Below, piece by piece: positions 38,256-52,295 of a stretch of 64,000 nucleotides of DNA (positions are counted from its first letter, which is position 1; the number at the start of each line of letters is the position of its first letter). The DNA comes from Auanema rhodensis (Eukaryota; Nematoda; Chromadorea; Rhabditida; Rhabditidae), in assembly GCA_964057225.1 (NCBI GenBank), contig OZ059898.1:2170001-2234000 (forward strand), in the 5' to 3' direction. The notes under the pieces are model-generated. The model did not search any database, was not told the origin of the DNA, and saw only the letters and a list, made by a program, of their open reading frames with translations. The position numbers were made by a program, and so were the translations under genes.

Positions 38256-40361
38256 TTTCACCCTGAAGAATTAATTTTTTTGTTGAATAACATTGTCCAT
38301 CGTCTTTGCCTTGGAAAAAGGAATCTAAAAACATCTACTTTTTGCTAAATTATTTTGAAATTTTTCGAAAAAATTTTTGTCAAAATGTTTTTGGAAGCAA
38401 TGTTGAGTGTACATGGAAACTCAACATACACTAATGCATCATTTTTCAAACGATCATAACTAATTTTTGTATTAAGCGTTTCTCAATGTAGTATAGTGCA
38501 TTCGATGCGGATTTTTAAGCTGCGTCGATCTGTGTTATCAGATTTGCGCTAGCTTAAAAATGCACCGAGATATCAACTGATATAAGTTCAAACTTATATC
38601 CTCGATTTTCACCCTGAAGAATTAATTTTTTTGTTGAATAACATTGTCCATCGTCTTTGCCTTGAAAAAAGGAATCTAAAAACATCTACTTTTTGCTAAA
38701 TTATTTTGAAATTTTTCGAAAAAATTTTTGTCAAAATGTTTTTGGAAGCAATGTTGAGTGTACATGGAAACTCAACATACACTAATGCATCATTTTTCAA
38801 ACGATCATAACTAATTTTTGTATTAAGCGTTTCTCAATGTAGTATAGTGCATTCGATGCGGATTTTTAAGCTGCGTCGATCTGTGTTATCAGATTTGCGC
38901 TAGCTTAAAAATGCACCGAGATATAAACTGATATAAGTTCACACTTATATCCTCGATTTTCACCCAGAAGATTTAATTTTTTCGTTGAATAACATTGTCC
39001 ATCGTCTTTGCCTTGTAAAATGGAATCTAAAAACATCTACTTTTTGCTAAATTATTTGGAAATTTTTCGAAAAAATTTTTGTCAAAATGTTTTTGGAAGC
39101 AATGTTGAGTGTACATGGAAACTCAACATACACTAATGCATCATTTTTCAAACGATCATAACTAATTTTTGTATTAAGCGTTTCTCAATGTAGTATAGTG
39201 CATTCGATGCGGATTTTTAAGCTGCGTCGATCTGTGTTATCAGATTTGCGCTAGCTTAAAAATGCACCGAGATATCAACTGATATAAGTTCAAACTTATA
39301 TCCTCGATTTTCACCCTGAAGAATTAATTTTTTTGTTGAATAACATTGTCCATCGTCTTTGCCTTGGAAAAAGGAATCTAAAAACATCTACTTTTTGCTA
39401 AATTATTTTGAAATTTTTCGAAAAAATTTTTGTCAAAATGTTTTTGGAAGCAATGTTGAGTGTACATGGAAACTCAACATACACTAATGCATCATTTTTC
39501 AAACGATCATAACTAATTTTTGTATTAAGCGTTTCTCAATGTAGTATAGTGCATTCGATGCGGATTTTTAAGCTGCGTCGATCTGTGTTATCAGATTTGC
39601 GCTAGCTTAAAAATGCACCGAGATATCAACTGATATAAGTTCACACTTATATCCTCGATTTTCACCCTGAAGATTTAATTTTTTCGTTGAATAACATTGT
39701 CCATCGTCTTTGCCTTGAAAAATGGAATCTAAAAACATCTACTTTTTGCTAAATTATTTTGAAATTTTTCGAAAAAATTTTTGTCAAAATGTTTTTGGAA
39801 GCAATGTTGAGTGTACATGGAAACTCAACATACACTAATGCATCATTTTTCAAACGATCATAACTAATTTTTGTATTAAGAGTTTCTCAATGTAGTATAG
39901 TGCATTCGATGCGGATTTTTAAGCTGCGTCGATCTGTGTTATCAGATTTGCGCTAGCTTAAAAATGCACCGAGATATCAACTGATATAAGTTCACACTTA
40001 TATCCTCGATTTTCACCCTGAAGATTTAATTTTTTTGTTGAATAACATTGTCCATCGTCTTTGCCTTGAAAAAAGGAATCTAAAAACATCTACTTTTTGC
40101 TAAATTATTTTGAAATTTTTCGAAAAAATTTTTGTCAAAATGTTTTTGGAAGCAATGTTGAGTGTACATGGAAACTCAACATACACTAATGCATCATTTT
40201 TCAAACGATCATAACTAATTTTTGTATTAAGCGTTTCTAAATGTAGTATAGTGCATTCGATGCGGATTTTTAAGCTGCGTCGATCTGTGTTATCAGATTT
40301 GCGCTAGCTTAAAAATGCACCGAGATATAAACTGATATAAGTTCACACTTATATCCTCGAT
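38256..40361. repeat. Seven-monomer higher-order repeat, copy 2 (six monomers)
   Basis: M110-M115 match M103-M108 in order. M115 departs in its right part: it has 319A and a private A in TTTCTAAATG, and it is followed by a 9A-type monomer (M116) where copy 1 has the 68A monomer M109. A 68A monomer reappears as M117 (40713). Confidence 0.8.
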
Positions 40362-42116
40362 TTTCACCCAGAAGATTTAATTTTTTCGTTGAATAACATT
40401 GTCCATCGTCTTTGCCTTGTAAAATGGAATCTAAAAACATCTACTTTTTGCTAAATTATTTTGAAATTTTTCGAAAAAATTTTTGTCAAAATGTTTTTGG
40501 AAGCAATGTTGAGTGTACATGGAAACTCAACATACACTAATGCATCATTTTTCAAACGATCATAACTAATTTTTGTATTAAGCGTTTCTCAATGTAGTAT
40601 AGTGCATTCGATGCGGATTTTTAAGCTGCGTCGATCTGTGTTATCAGATTTGCGCTAGCTTAAAAATGCACCGAGATATCAACTGATATAAGTTCAAACT
40701 TATATCCTCGATTTTCACCCTGAAGAATTAATTTTTTTGTTGAATAACATTGTCCATCGTCTTTGCCTTGAAAAAAGGAAACTAAAAACATCTACTTTTT
40801 GCTAAATTATTTTGAAATTTTTCGAAAAAATTTTTGTCAAAATGTTTTTGGAAGCAATGTTGAGTGTACATGGAAACTCAACATACACTAATGCATCATT
40901 TTTCAAACGATCATAACTAATTTTTGTATTAAGCGTTTCTCAATGTAGTATAGTGCATTCGATGCGGATTTTTAAGCTGCGTCGATCTGTGTTATCAGAT
41001 TTGCGCTAGCTTAAAAATGCACCGAGATATAAACTGATATAAGTTCACACTTATATCCTCGATTTTCACCCAGAAGATTTAATTTTTTCGTTGAATAACA
41101 TTGTCCATCGTCTTTGCCTTGTAAAATGGAATCTAAAAACATCTACTTTTTGCTAAATTATTTTGAAATTTTTCGAAAAAATTTTTGTCAAAATGTTTTT
41201 GGAAGCAATGTTGAGTGTACATGGAAACTCAACATACACTAATGCATCATTTTTCAAACGATCATAACTAATTTTTGTATTAAGCGTTTCTCAATGTAGT
41301 ATAGTGCATTCGATGCGGATTTTTAAGCTGCGTCGATCTGTGTTATCAGATTTGCGCTAGCTTAAAAATGCACCGAGATATCAACTGATATAAGTTCACA
41401 CTTATATCCTCGATTTTCACCCTGAAGATTTAATTTTTTCGTTGAATAACATTGTCCATCGTCTTTGCCTTGAAAAATGGAATCTAAAAACATCTACTTT
41501 TTGCTAAATTATTTTGAAATTTTTCGAAAAAATTTTTGTCAAAATGTTTTTGGAAGCAATGTTGAGTGTACATGGAAACTCAACATACACTAATGCATCA
41601 TTTTTCAAACGATCATAACTAATTTTTGTATTAAAAGTTTCTCAATGTAGTATAGTGCATTCGATGCGGATTTTTAAGCTGCGTCGATCTGTGTTATCAG
41701 ATTTGCGCTAGCTTAAAAATGCACCGTGATATCAACTGATATAAGTTCACACTTATATCCTCGATTTTCACCCTAAAGAATTAATTTTTTCGTTGAATAA
41801 CATTGTCCATCGTCTTTGCCTTGAAAAATGGAATCTAAAAACATCTACTTTTTGCTAAATTATTTTGAAATTTTTCGAAAAAATTTTTGTCAAAATGTTT
41901 TTGGAAGCAATGTTGAGTGTACATGGAAACTCAACATACACTAATGCATCATTTTTCAAACGATCATAACTAATTTTTGTATTAAGCGTTTCTCAATGTA
42001 GTATAGTGCATTCGATGCGGATTTTTAAGCTGCGTCGATCTGTGTTATCAGATTTGCGCTAGCTTAAAAATGCACCGAGATATCAACTGATATAAGTTCA
42101 AACTTATATCCTCGAT
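40362..42116. repeat. Right-domain block M116-M120
   Basis: M116 and M118 are 9A/59T monomers, each preceded by a 319A monomer. M117 has 68A and 319A. M119 carries both pos 221 and 222 as A and has 313T. M120 has a private A in CACCCTAAAG and ends with 336A. The M119-M120 pair resembles M72-M73, M140-M141 and M145-M146. Confidence 0.7.
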
Positions 42117-43520
42117 TTTCACCCTGAAGAATTAATTTTTTTGTTGAATAACATTGTCCATCGTCTTTGCCTTGAAAAAAGGAATCTAAAAACATCTACT
42201 TTTTGCTAAATTATTTTGAAATTTTCTGAAAAAATTTTTGTCAAAATGTTTTTGGAAGCAATGTTGAGTGTACATGGAAACTCAACATACACTAATGCAT
42301 CATTTTTCAAACGATCATAACTAATTTTTGTATTAAGCGTTTCTCAATGTAGTATAGTGCATTCGATGCGGATTTTTAAACTGCGTCGATCTGTGTTATC
42401 AGATTTGCGCTAGCTTAAAAATGCACCGAGATATCAACTGATATAAGTTCACACTTATATCCTCGATTTTCACCCTGAAGATTTAATTTTTTCGTTGAAT
42501 AACATTGTCCATCGTCTTTGCCTTGAAAAATGGAATCTAAAAACATCTACTTTTTGCTAAATTTTTTTGAAATTTTTCGAAAAAATTTTTGTCAAAATGT
42601 TTTTGGAAGCAATGTTGAGTGTACATGGAAACTCAACATACACTAATGCATCATTTTTCAAACGATCATAACTAATTTTTGTATTAAGCGTTTCTCAATG
42701 TAGTATAGTGCATTCGATGCGGATTTTTAAGCTGCGTCGATCTGTGTTATCAGATTTGCGCTAGCTTAAAAATGCACCGAGATATCAACTGATATAAGTT
42801 CACACTTATATCCTCGATTTTCACCCTGAAGAATTAATTTTTTTGTTGAATAACATTGTCCATCGTCTTTGCCTTGAAAAAAGGAATCTAAAAACATCTA
42901 CTTTTTGCTAAATTATTTTGAAATTTTTCGAAAAAATTTTTGTCAAAATGTTTTTGGAAGCAATGTTGAGTGTACATGGAAACTCAACATACACTAATGC
43001 ATCATTTTTCAAACGATCATAACTTATTTTTGTATTAAGCGTTTCTCAATGTATTATAGTGCATTCGATGCGGATTTTTAAGCTGCGTCGATCTGTGTTA
43101 TCAGATTTGCGCTAGCTTAAAAATGCACCGTGAAATCAACTGATATAAGTTCACACTTATATCCTCGATTTTCACCCTGAAGAATTAATGTTTTCGTTGA
43201 ATAACATTGTCAATCGTCTTTGCCTTGAAAAAAGGAATCTAAAAACATCTACTTTTTGCTAAATTATTTTGAAATTTTTCGAAAAAATTTTTGTCAAAAT
43301 GTTTTTGGAAGCAATGTTGAGTGTACATGGAAACTCAACATACACTAATGCATCATTTTTCAAACGATCATAACTAATTTTTGTATTAAGCGTTTCTCAA
43401 TGTAGTATAGTGCATTCGATGCGGATTTTTAAGCTGCGTCGATCTGTGTTATCAGATTTGCGCTAGCTTAAAAATGCACCGAGATATCAACTGATATAAG
43501 TTCAAACTTATATCCTCGAT
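42117..43520. repeat. Four-monomer higher-order repeat, copy 1 (M121-M124)
   Basis: The order is 26T with 110C/111T; 15T/64T with T at pos 97; 26T with T in ATAACTTATT and 236T/313T/316A; then 21G/43A with 336A. M121 also has a private A in TTTTAAACTG. Confidence 0.8.
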
Positions 43521-45275
43521 TTTCACCCTGAAGAATTAATTTTTTTGTTGAATAACATTGTCCATCGTCTTTGCCTTGAAAAAAGGAATCTAAAAACATC
43601 TACTTTTTGCTAAATTATTTTGAAATTTTCTGAAAAAATTTTTGTCAAAATGTTTTTGGAAGCAATGTTGAGTGTACATGGAAACTCAACATACACTAAT
43701 GCATCATTTTTCAAACGATCATAACTAATTTTTGTATTAAGCGTTTCTCAATGTAGTATAGTGCATTCGATGCGGATTTTTAAGCTGCGTCGATCTGTGT
43801 TATCAGATTTGCGCTAGCTTAAAAATGCACCGAGATATCAACTGATATAAGTTCACACTTATATCCTCGATTTTCACCCTGAAGATTTAATTTTTTCGTT
43901 GAATAACATTGTCCATCGTCTTTGCCTTGAAAAATGGAATCTAAAAACATCTACTTTTTGCTAAATTTTTTTGAAATTTTTCGAAAAAATTTTTGTCAAA
44001 ATGTTTTTGGAAGCAATGTTGAGTGTACATGGAAACTCAACATACACTAATGCATCATTTTTCAAACGATCATAACTAATTTTTGTATTAAGCGTTTTTC
44101 AATGTAGTATAGTGCATTCGATGCGGATTTTTAAGCTGCGTCGATCTGTGTTATCAGATTTGCGCTAGCTTAAAAATGCACCGAGATATCAACTGATATA
44201 AGTTCACACTTATATCCTCGATTTTCACCCTGAAGATTTAATTTTTTCGTTGAATAACATTGTCCATCGTCTTTGCCTTGAAAAATGGAATCTAAAAACA
44301 TCTACTTTTTGCTAAATTTTTTTGAAATTTTTCGAAAAAATTTTTGTCAAAATGTTTTTGGAAGCAATGTTGAGTGTACATGGAAACTCAACATACACTA
44401 ATGCATCATTTTTCAAACGATCATAACTAATTTTTGTATTAAGCGTTTTTCAATGTAGTATAGTGCATTCGATGCGGATTTTTAAGCTGCGTCGATCTGT
44501 GTTATCAGATTTGCGCTAGCTTAAAAATGCACCGAGATATCAACTGATATAAGTTCACACTTATATCCTCGATTTTCACCCTGAAGAATTAATTTTTTTG
44601 TTGAATAACATTGTCCATCGTCTTTGCCTTGAAAAAAGGAATCTAAAAACATCTACTTTTTGCTAAATTATTTTGAAATTTTTCGAAAAAATTTTTGTCA
44701 AAATGTTTTTGGAAGCAATGTTGAGTGTACATGGAAACTCAACATACACTAATGCATCATTTTTCAAACGATCATAACTTATTTTTGTATTAAGCGTTTC
44801 TCAATGTATTATAGTGCATTCGATGCGGATTTTTAAGCTGCGTCGATCTGTGTTATCAGATTTGCGCTAGCTTAAAAATGCACCGTGAAATCAACTGATA
44901 TAAGTTCACACTTATATCCTCGATTTTCACCCTGAAGAATTAATGTTTTCGTTGAATAACATTGTCAATCGTCTTTGCCTTGAAAAAAGGAATCTAAAAA
45001 CATCTACTTTTTGCTAAATTATTTTGAAATTTTTCGAAAAAATTTTTGTCAAAATGTTTTTGGAAGCAATGTTGAGTGTACATGGAAACTCAACATACAC
45101 TAATGCATCATTTTTCAAACGATCATAACTAATTTTTGTATTAAGCGTTTCTCAATGTAGTATAGTGCATTCGATGCGGATTTTTAAGCTGCGTCGATCT
45201 GTGTTATCAGATTTGCGCTAGCTTAAAAATGCATCGAGATATCAACTGATATAAGTTCACACTTATATCCTCGTT
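43521..45275. repeat. Four-monomer higher-order repeat, copy 2, expanded to five (M125-M129)
   Basis: The order of M121-M124 is repeated, but the pos 97T monomer is present twice (M126 and M127), both also sharing T in GCGTTTTTCAATG. This is a single-monomer duplication inside a higher-order unit. M129 ends with private changes (GCATCGAG and CCTCGTTTTTC). Confidence 0.8.
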
Positions 45276-46679
45276 TTTCACCCTGAAGAATTAATTTTTT
45301 CGTTGAATAACATTGTCCATCGTCTTTGCCTTGAAAAAAGGAATCTAAAAACATCTACTTTTTGCTAAATTATTTTGAAATTTTTCGAAAAAATTTTTGT
45401 CAAAATGTTTTTGGAAGCAATGTTGAGTGTACATGGAAACTCAACATACACTAATGCATCATTTTTCAAACGATCATAACTAATTTTTGTATTAAGCGTT
45501 TCTCAATGTAGTATAGTGCATTCGATGCGGATTTTTAAGCTGCGTCGATCTGTGTTATCAGATTTGCGCTAGCTTAAAAATGCACCGAGATATCAACTGA
45601 TATAAGTTCACACTTATATCCTCGATTTTCACCCTGTAGAATTAATTTTTTCGTTGAATAACATTGTCCATCGTCTTTGCCTTGAAAAAAGGAATCTATA
45701 AACATCTACTTTTTGCTAAATTATTTTGAAATTTTTCGAAAAAATTTTTGTCAAAATGTTTTTGGAAGCAATGTTGAGTGTACATGGAAACTCAACATAC
45801 ACTAATGCATCATTTTTCAAACGATCATAACTAATTTTTGTATTAAGCGTTTCTCAATGTAGTATAGTGCATTCGATGCGGATTTTTAAGCTGCGTCGAT
45901 CTGTGTTATCAGATTTGCGCTAGCTTAAAAATGCACCGAGATATCAACTGATATAAGTTCACACTTATATCCTCGATTTTGACCCTGAAGAATTAATTTT
46001 TTCGTTGAATAACATTGTCCATCGTCTTTGCCTTGAAAAAAGGAATCTAAAAACATCTACTTTTTGCTAAATTATTTTGAAATTTTTCGAAAAAATTTTT
46101 GTCAAAATGTTTTTGGAAGCAATGTTGAGTGTACATGGAAACTCAACATACACTAATGCATCATTTTTCAAACGATCATAACTAATTTTTGTATTAAGCG
46201 TTTCTCAATGTAGTATAGTGCATTCGATGCGGATTTTTAAGCTGCGTCGATTTGTGTTATCAGATTTGCGCTAGCTTAAAAATGCACCGAGATATCAACT
46301 GATATAAGTTCACACTTATATCCTCGATTTTCACCCTGAAGAATTAATTTTTTCGTTGAATAACATTGTCCATCGTCTTTGCCTTGAAAAAAGGAATCTA
46401 AAAACATCTACTTTTTGCTAAATTATTTTGAAATTTTTCGAAAAAAGTTTTGTCAAAATGTTTTTGGAAGCAATGTTGAGTGTACATGGAAACTCAACAT
46501 ACACTAATGCATCATTTTTCAAACGATCATAACTAATTTTTGTATTAAGCGTTTCTCAATGTATTATAGTGCATTCGATGCGGATTTTTAAGCTGCGTCG
46601 ATCTGTGTTATCAGATTTGCGCTAGCTTAAAAATGCACCGTGAAATCAACTGATATAAGTTCACACTTATATCCTCGAT
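45276..46679. repeat. Left-domain-like island (M130-M133)
   Basis: These four monomers keep C at pos 26, and M132 has 4G, a marker otherwise seen only left of about 12.7 kb. M131 has private T changes near pos 11 and pos 73. M133 has a private G in AAAAAAGTTTTG and ends with the right-domain set 236T/313T/316A. The island lies just before the second copy of the large duplication. Confidence 0.7.
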
Positions 46680-47030
46680 TTTCACCCTGAAGAATTAATG
46701 TTTTCGTTGAATAACATTGTCCATCGTCTTTGCCTTGAAAAAAGGAATCTAAAAACATCTACTTTTTGCTAAATTATTTTGAAATTTTTCGAAAAAATTT
46801 TTGTCAAAATGTTTTTGGAAGCAATGTTGAGTGTACATGGAAACTCAACATACACTAATGCATCATTTTTCAAACGATCATAACTAATTTTTGTATTAAG
46901 CGTTTCTCAATGTAGTATAGTGCATTCGATGCGGATTTTTAAGCTGCGTCGATCTGTGTTATCAGATTTGCGCTAGCTTAAAAATGCACCGAGATATCAA
47001 CTGATATATGTTCACACTTATATCCTCGAT
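46680..47030. repeat. Junction monomer M134
   Basis: It has 21G but keeps C at pos 43, unlike the other monomers of that type, and it ends with the rare T at pos 330 (47009) shared only with M66 (23141). The distance of 23,868 bp is exactly 68 monomers. Its right end therefore belongs to the duplicated segment that follows, while its left end matches other sequence. Confidence 0.7.
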
Positions 47031-47732
47031 TTTCACCCTGAAGAATTAATTTTTTCGTTGAATAACATTGTCCATCGTCTTTGCCTTGAAAAAAGGAATC
47101 TAAAAACATCTACTTTTTGCTAAATTATTTTGAAATTTTCTGAAAAAATTTTTGTCAAAATGTTTTTGGAAGCAATGTTGAGTGTACATGGAAACTCAAC
47201 ATACACTAATGCATCATTTTTCAAACGATCATAACTAATTTTTGTATTAAGCGTTTCTCAATGTAGTATAGTGCATTCGATGCGGATTTTTAAGCTGCGT
47301 CGATCTGTGTTATCAGATTTGCGCTAGCTTAAAAATGCACCGAGATATCAACTGATATAAGTTCACACTTATATCCTCGATTTTCACCCTGAAGATTTAA
47401 TTTTTTCGTTGAATAACATTGTCCATCGTCTTTGCCTTGAAAAATGGAATCTAAAAACATCTACTTTTTGCTAAATTATTTTGAAATTTTTCGAAAAAAT
47501 TTTTGTCAAAATGTTTTTGGAAGCAATGTTGAGTGTACATCGAAACTCAACATACACTAATGCATCATTTTTCAAACGATCATAACTAATTTTTGTATTA
47601 AGCGTTTCTCAATGTAGTATAGTGCATTCGATGCGGATTTTTAAGCTGCGTCGATCTGTGTTATCAGATTTGCGCTAGCTTAAAAATGCACCGAGATATC
47701 AACTGATATAAGTTCACACTTATATCCTCGAT

Positions 47733-49487
47733 TTTCACCCTGAAGAATTAATTTTTTTGTTGAATAACATTGTCCATCGTCTTTGCCTTGAAAAAAGGAA
47801 TCTAAAAACATCTACTTTTTGCTAAATTATTTTGAAATTTTTCGAAAAAATTTTTGTCAAAATGTTTTTGGAAGCAATGTTGAGTGTACATGGAAACTCA
47901 ACATACACTAATGCATCATTTTTCAAACGATCATAACTAATTTTTGTATTAAGCGTTTCTCAATGTAGTATAGTGCATTCGATGCGGATTTTTAAGCTGC
48001 GTCGATCTGTGTTATCAGATTTGCGCTAGCTTAAAAATGCACCGAGATATCAACTGATATAAGTTCAAACTTATATCCTCGATTTTCACCCTGAAGAATT
48101 AATTTTTTTGTTGAATAACATTGTCCATCGTCTTTGCCTTGAAAAAAGGAATCTAAAAACATCTACTTTTTGCTAAATTATTTTGAAATTTTTCGAAAAA
48201 ATTTTTGTCAAAATGTTTTTGGAAGCAATGTTGAGTGTACATGGAAACTCAACATACACTAATGCATCATTTTTCAAACGATCATAACTAATTTTTGTAT
48301 TAAGCGTTTCTCAATGTAGTATAGTGCATTCGATGCGGATTTTTAAGCTGCGTCGATCTGTGTTATCAGATTTGCGCTAGCTTAAAAATGCACCGAGATA
48401 TCAACTGATATAAGTTCAAACTTATATCCTCGATTTTCACCCTGAAGAATTAATTTTTTTGTTGAATAACATTGTCCATCGTCTTTGCCTTGAAAAAAGG
48501 AATCTAAAAACATCTACTTTTTGCTAAATTATTTTGAAATTTTTCGAAAAAATTTTTGTCAAAATGTTTTTGGAAGCAATGTTGAGTGTACATGGAAACT
48601 CAACATACACTAATGCATCATTTTTCAAACGATCATAACTAATTTTTGTATTAAGCGTTTCTCAATGTAGTATAGTGCATTCGATGCGGATTTTTAAGCT
48701 GCGTCGATCTGTGTTATCAGATTTGCGCTAGCTTAAAAATACACCGAGATATCAACTGATATAAGTTCACACTTATATCCTCGATTTTCACCCTGAAGAT
48801 TTAATTTTTTCGTTGAATAACATTGTCCATCGTCTTTGCCTTGAAAAATGGAATCTAAAAACATCTACTTTTTGCTAAATTATTTTGAAATTTTTCGAAA
48901 AAATTTTTGTCAAAATGTTTTTGGAAGCAATGTTGAGTGTACATGGAAACTCAACATACACTAATGCATCATTTTTCAAACGATCATAACTAATTTTTGT
49001 ATTAAGAGTTTCTCAATGTAGTATAGTGCATTCGATGCGGATTTTTAAGCTGCGTCGATCTGTGTTATCAGATTTGCGCTAGCTTAAAAATGCACCGTGA
49101 TATCAACTGATATAAGTTCACACTTATATCCTCGATTTTCACCCTGAAGAATTAATTTTTTCGTTGAATAACATTGTCCATCGTCTTTGCCTTGAAAAAT
49201 GGAATCTAAAAACATCTACTTTTTGCTAAATTATTTTGAAATTTTTCGAAAAAATTTTTGTCAAAATGTTTTTGGAAGCAATGTTGAGTGTACATCGAAA
49301 CTCAACATACACTAATGCATCATTTTTCAAACGATCATAACTAATTTTTGTATTAAGCGTTTCTCAATGTAGTATAGTGCATTCGATGCGGATTTTTAAG
49401 CTGCGTCGATCTGTGTTATCAGATTTGCGCTAGCTTAAAAATGCACCGAGATATCAACTGATATAAGTTCACACTTATATCCTCGAT
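47733..49487. repeat. Five-monomer higher-order repeat, copy 1 (M137-M141)
   Basis: The order is 26T/336A; 26T/336A; 26T/307A; 15T/64T with 222A and 313T; 15A/64T. The last monomer, M141, is a mosaic: its left end matches M73 and M146 (15A), while its right part has 160C and 336C as in M136. The exchange junction lies between pos 15 and 160, at about 49151-49296. Confidence 0.85.
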
Positions 49488-51242
49488 TTTCACCCTGAAG
49501 AATTAATTTTTTTGTTGAATAACATTGTCCATCGTCTTTGCCTTGAAAAAAGGAATCTAAAAACATCTACTTTTTGCTAAATTATTTTGAAATTTTTCGA
49601 AAAAATTTTTGTCAAAATGTTTTTGGAAGCAATGTTGAGTGTACATGGAAACTCAACATACACTAATGCATCATTTTTCAAACGATCATAACTAATTTTT
49701 GTATTAAGCGTTTCTCAATGTAGTATAGTGCATTCGATGCGGATTTTTAAGCTGCGTCGATCTGTGTTATCAGATTTGCGCTAGCTTAAAAATGCACCGA
49801 GATATCAACTGATATAAGTTCAAACTTATATCCTCGATTTTCACCCTGAAGAATTAATTTTTTTGTTGAATAACATTGTCCATCGTCTTTGCCTTGAAAA
49901 AAGGAATCTAAAAACATCTACTTTTTGCTAAATTATTTTGAAATTTTTCGAAAAAATTTTTGTCAAAATGTTTTTGGAAGCAATGTTGAGTGTACATGGA
50001 AACTCAACATACACTAATGCATCATTTTTCAAACGATCATAACTAATTTTTGTATTAAGCGTTTCTCAATGTAGTATAGTGCATTCGATGCGGATTTTTA
50101 AGCTGCGTCGATCTGTGTTATCAGATTTGCGCTAGCTTAAAAATGCACCGAGATATCAACTGATATAAGTTCAAACTTATATCCTCGATTTTCACCCTGA
50201 AGAATTAATTTTTTTGTTGAATAACATTGTCCATCGTCTTTGCCTTGAAAAAAGGAATCTAAAAACATCTACTTTTTGCTAAATTATTTTGAAATTTTTC
50301 GAAAAAATTTTTGTCAAAATGTTTTTGGAAGCAATGTTGAGTGTACATGGAAACTCAACATACACTAATGCATCATTTTTCAAACGATCATAACTAATTT
50401 TTGTATTAAGCGTTTCTCAATGTAGTATAGTGCATTCGATGCGGATTTTTAAGCTGCGTCGATCTGTGTTATCAGATTTGCGCTAGCTTAAAAATACACC
50501 GAGATATCAACTGATATAAGTTCACACTTATATCCTCGATTTTCACCCTGAAGATTTAATTTTTTCGTTGAATAACATTGTCCATCGTCTTTGCCTTGAA
50601 AAATGGAATCTAAAAACATCTACTTTTTGCTAAATTATTTTGAAATTTTTCGAAAAAATTTTTGTCAAAATGTTTTTGGAAGCAATGTTGAGTGTACATG
50701 GAAACTCAACATACACTAATGCATCATTTTTCAAACGATCATAACTAATTTTTGTATTAAGAGTTTCTCAATGTAGTATAGTGCATTCGATGCGGATTTT
50801 TAAGCTGCGTCGATCTGTGTTATCAGATTTGCGCTAGCTTAAAAATGCACCGTGATATCAACTGATATAAGTTCACACTTATATCCTCGATTTTCACCCT
50901 GAAGAATTAATTTTTTCGTTGAATAACATTGTCCATCGTCTTTGCCTTGAAAAATGGAATCTAAAAACATCTACTTTTTGCTAAATTATTTTGAAATTTT
51001 TCGAAAAAATTTTTGTCAAAATGTTTTTGGAAGCAATGTTGAGTGTACATGGAAACTCAACATACACTAATGCATCATTTTTCAAACGATCATAACTAAT
51101 TTTTGTATTAAGCGTTTCTCAATGTAGTATAGTGCATTCGATGCGGATTTTTAAGCTGCGTCGATCTGTGTTATCAGATTTGCGCTAGCTTAAAAATGCA
51201 CCGAGATATCAACTGATATAAGTTCAAACTTATATCCTCGAT
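49488..51242. repeat. Five-monomer higher-order repeat, copy 2 (M142-M146)
   Basis: Same order as M137-M141, 1,755 bp downstream. M146 is the unrecombined form (15A, 160G, 336A), as in M73 of the upstream duplicate. Confidence 0.85.
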
Positions 51243-51593
51243 TTTCACCCTGAAGAATTAATTTTTTTGTTGAATAACATTGTCCATCGTCTTTGCCTTG
51301 AAAAAAGGAATCTAAAAACATCTACTTTTTGCTAAATTATTTTGAAATTTTCTGAAAAAATTTTTGTCAAAATGTTTTTGGAAGCAATGTTGAGTGTACA
51401 TGGAAACTCAACATACACTAATGCATCATTTTTCAAACGATCATAACTAATTTTTGTATTAAGCGTTTCTCAATGTAGTATAGTGCATTCGATGCGGATT
51501 TTTAAGCTGCGTCGATCTGTGTTATCAGATTTGCGCTAGCTTAAAAATGCACCGAGATATCAACTGATATAAGTTCACACTTATATCCTCGAT

Positions 51594-52295
51594 TTTCACC
51601 CTGAAGATTTAATTTTTTCGTTGAATAACATTGTCCATCGTCTTTGCCTTGAAAAAAGGAATCTAAAAACATCTACTTTTTGCTAAATTATTTTGAAATT
51701 TTTCGAAAAAATTTTTGTCAAAATGTTTTTGGAAGCAATGTTGAGTGTACATGGAAACTCAACATACACTAATGCATCATTTTTCAAACGATCATAACTA
51801 ATTTTTGTATTAAGCGTTTCTCAATGTAGTATAGTGCATTCGATGCGGATTTTTAAGCTGCGTCGATCTGTGTTATCAGATTTGCGCTAGCTTAAAAATG
51901 CACCGAGATATCAACTGATATAAGTTCACACTTATATCCTCGATTTTCACCCTGAAGATTTAATTTTTTCGTTGAATAACATTGTCCATCGTCTTTGCCT
52001 TGAAAAAAGGAATCTAAAAACATCTACTTTTTGCTAAATTATTTTGAAATTTTTCGAAAAAATTTTTGTCAAAATGTTTTTGGAAGCAATGTTGAGTGTA
52101 CATGGAAACTCAACATACACTAATGCATCATTTTTCAAACGATCATAACTAATTTTTGTATTAAGCGTTTCTCAATGTAGTATAGTGCATTCGATGCGGA
52201 TTTTTAAGCTGCGTCGATCTGTGTTATCAGATTTGCGCTAGCTTAAAAATGCACCGAGATATCAACTGATATAAGTTCACACTTATATCCTCGAT
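51594..52295. repeat. Single-monomer duplication (M148-M149)
   Basis: Two adjacent monomers with 15T and 64A that look identical. The upstream copy of the large duplication has one such monomer (M75, 25971-26321). Confidence 0.8.
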
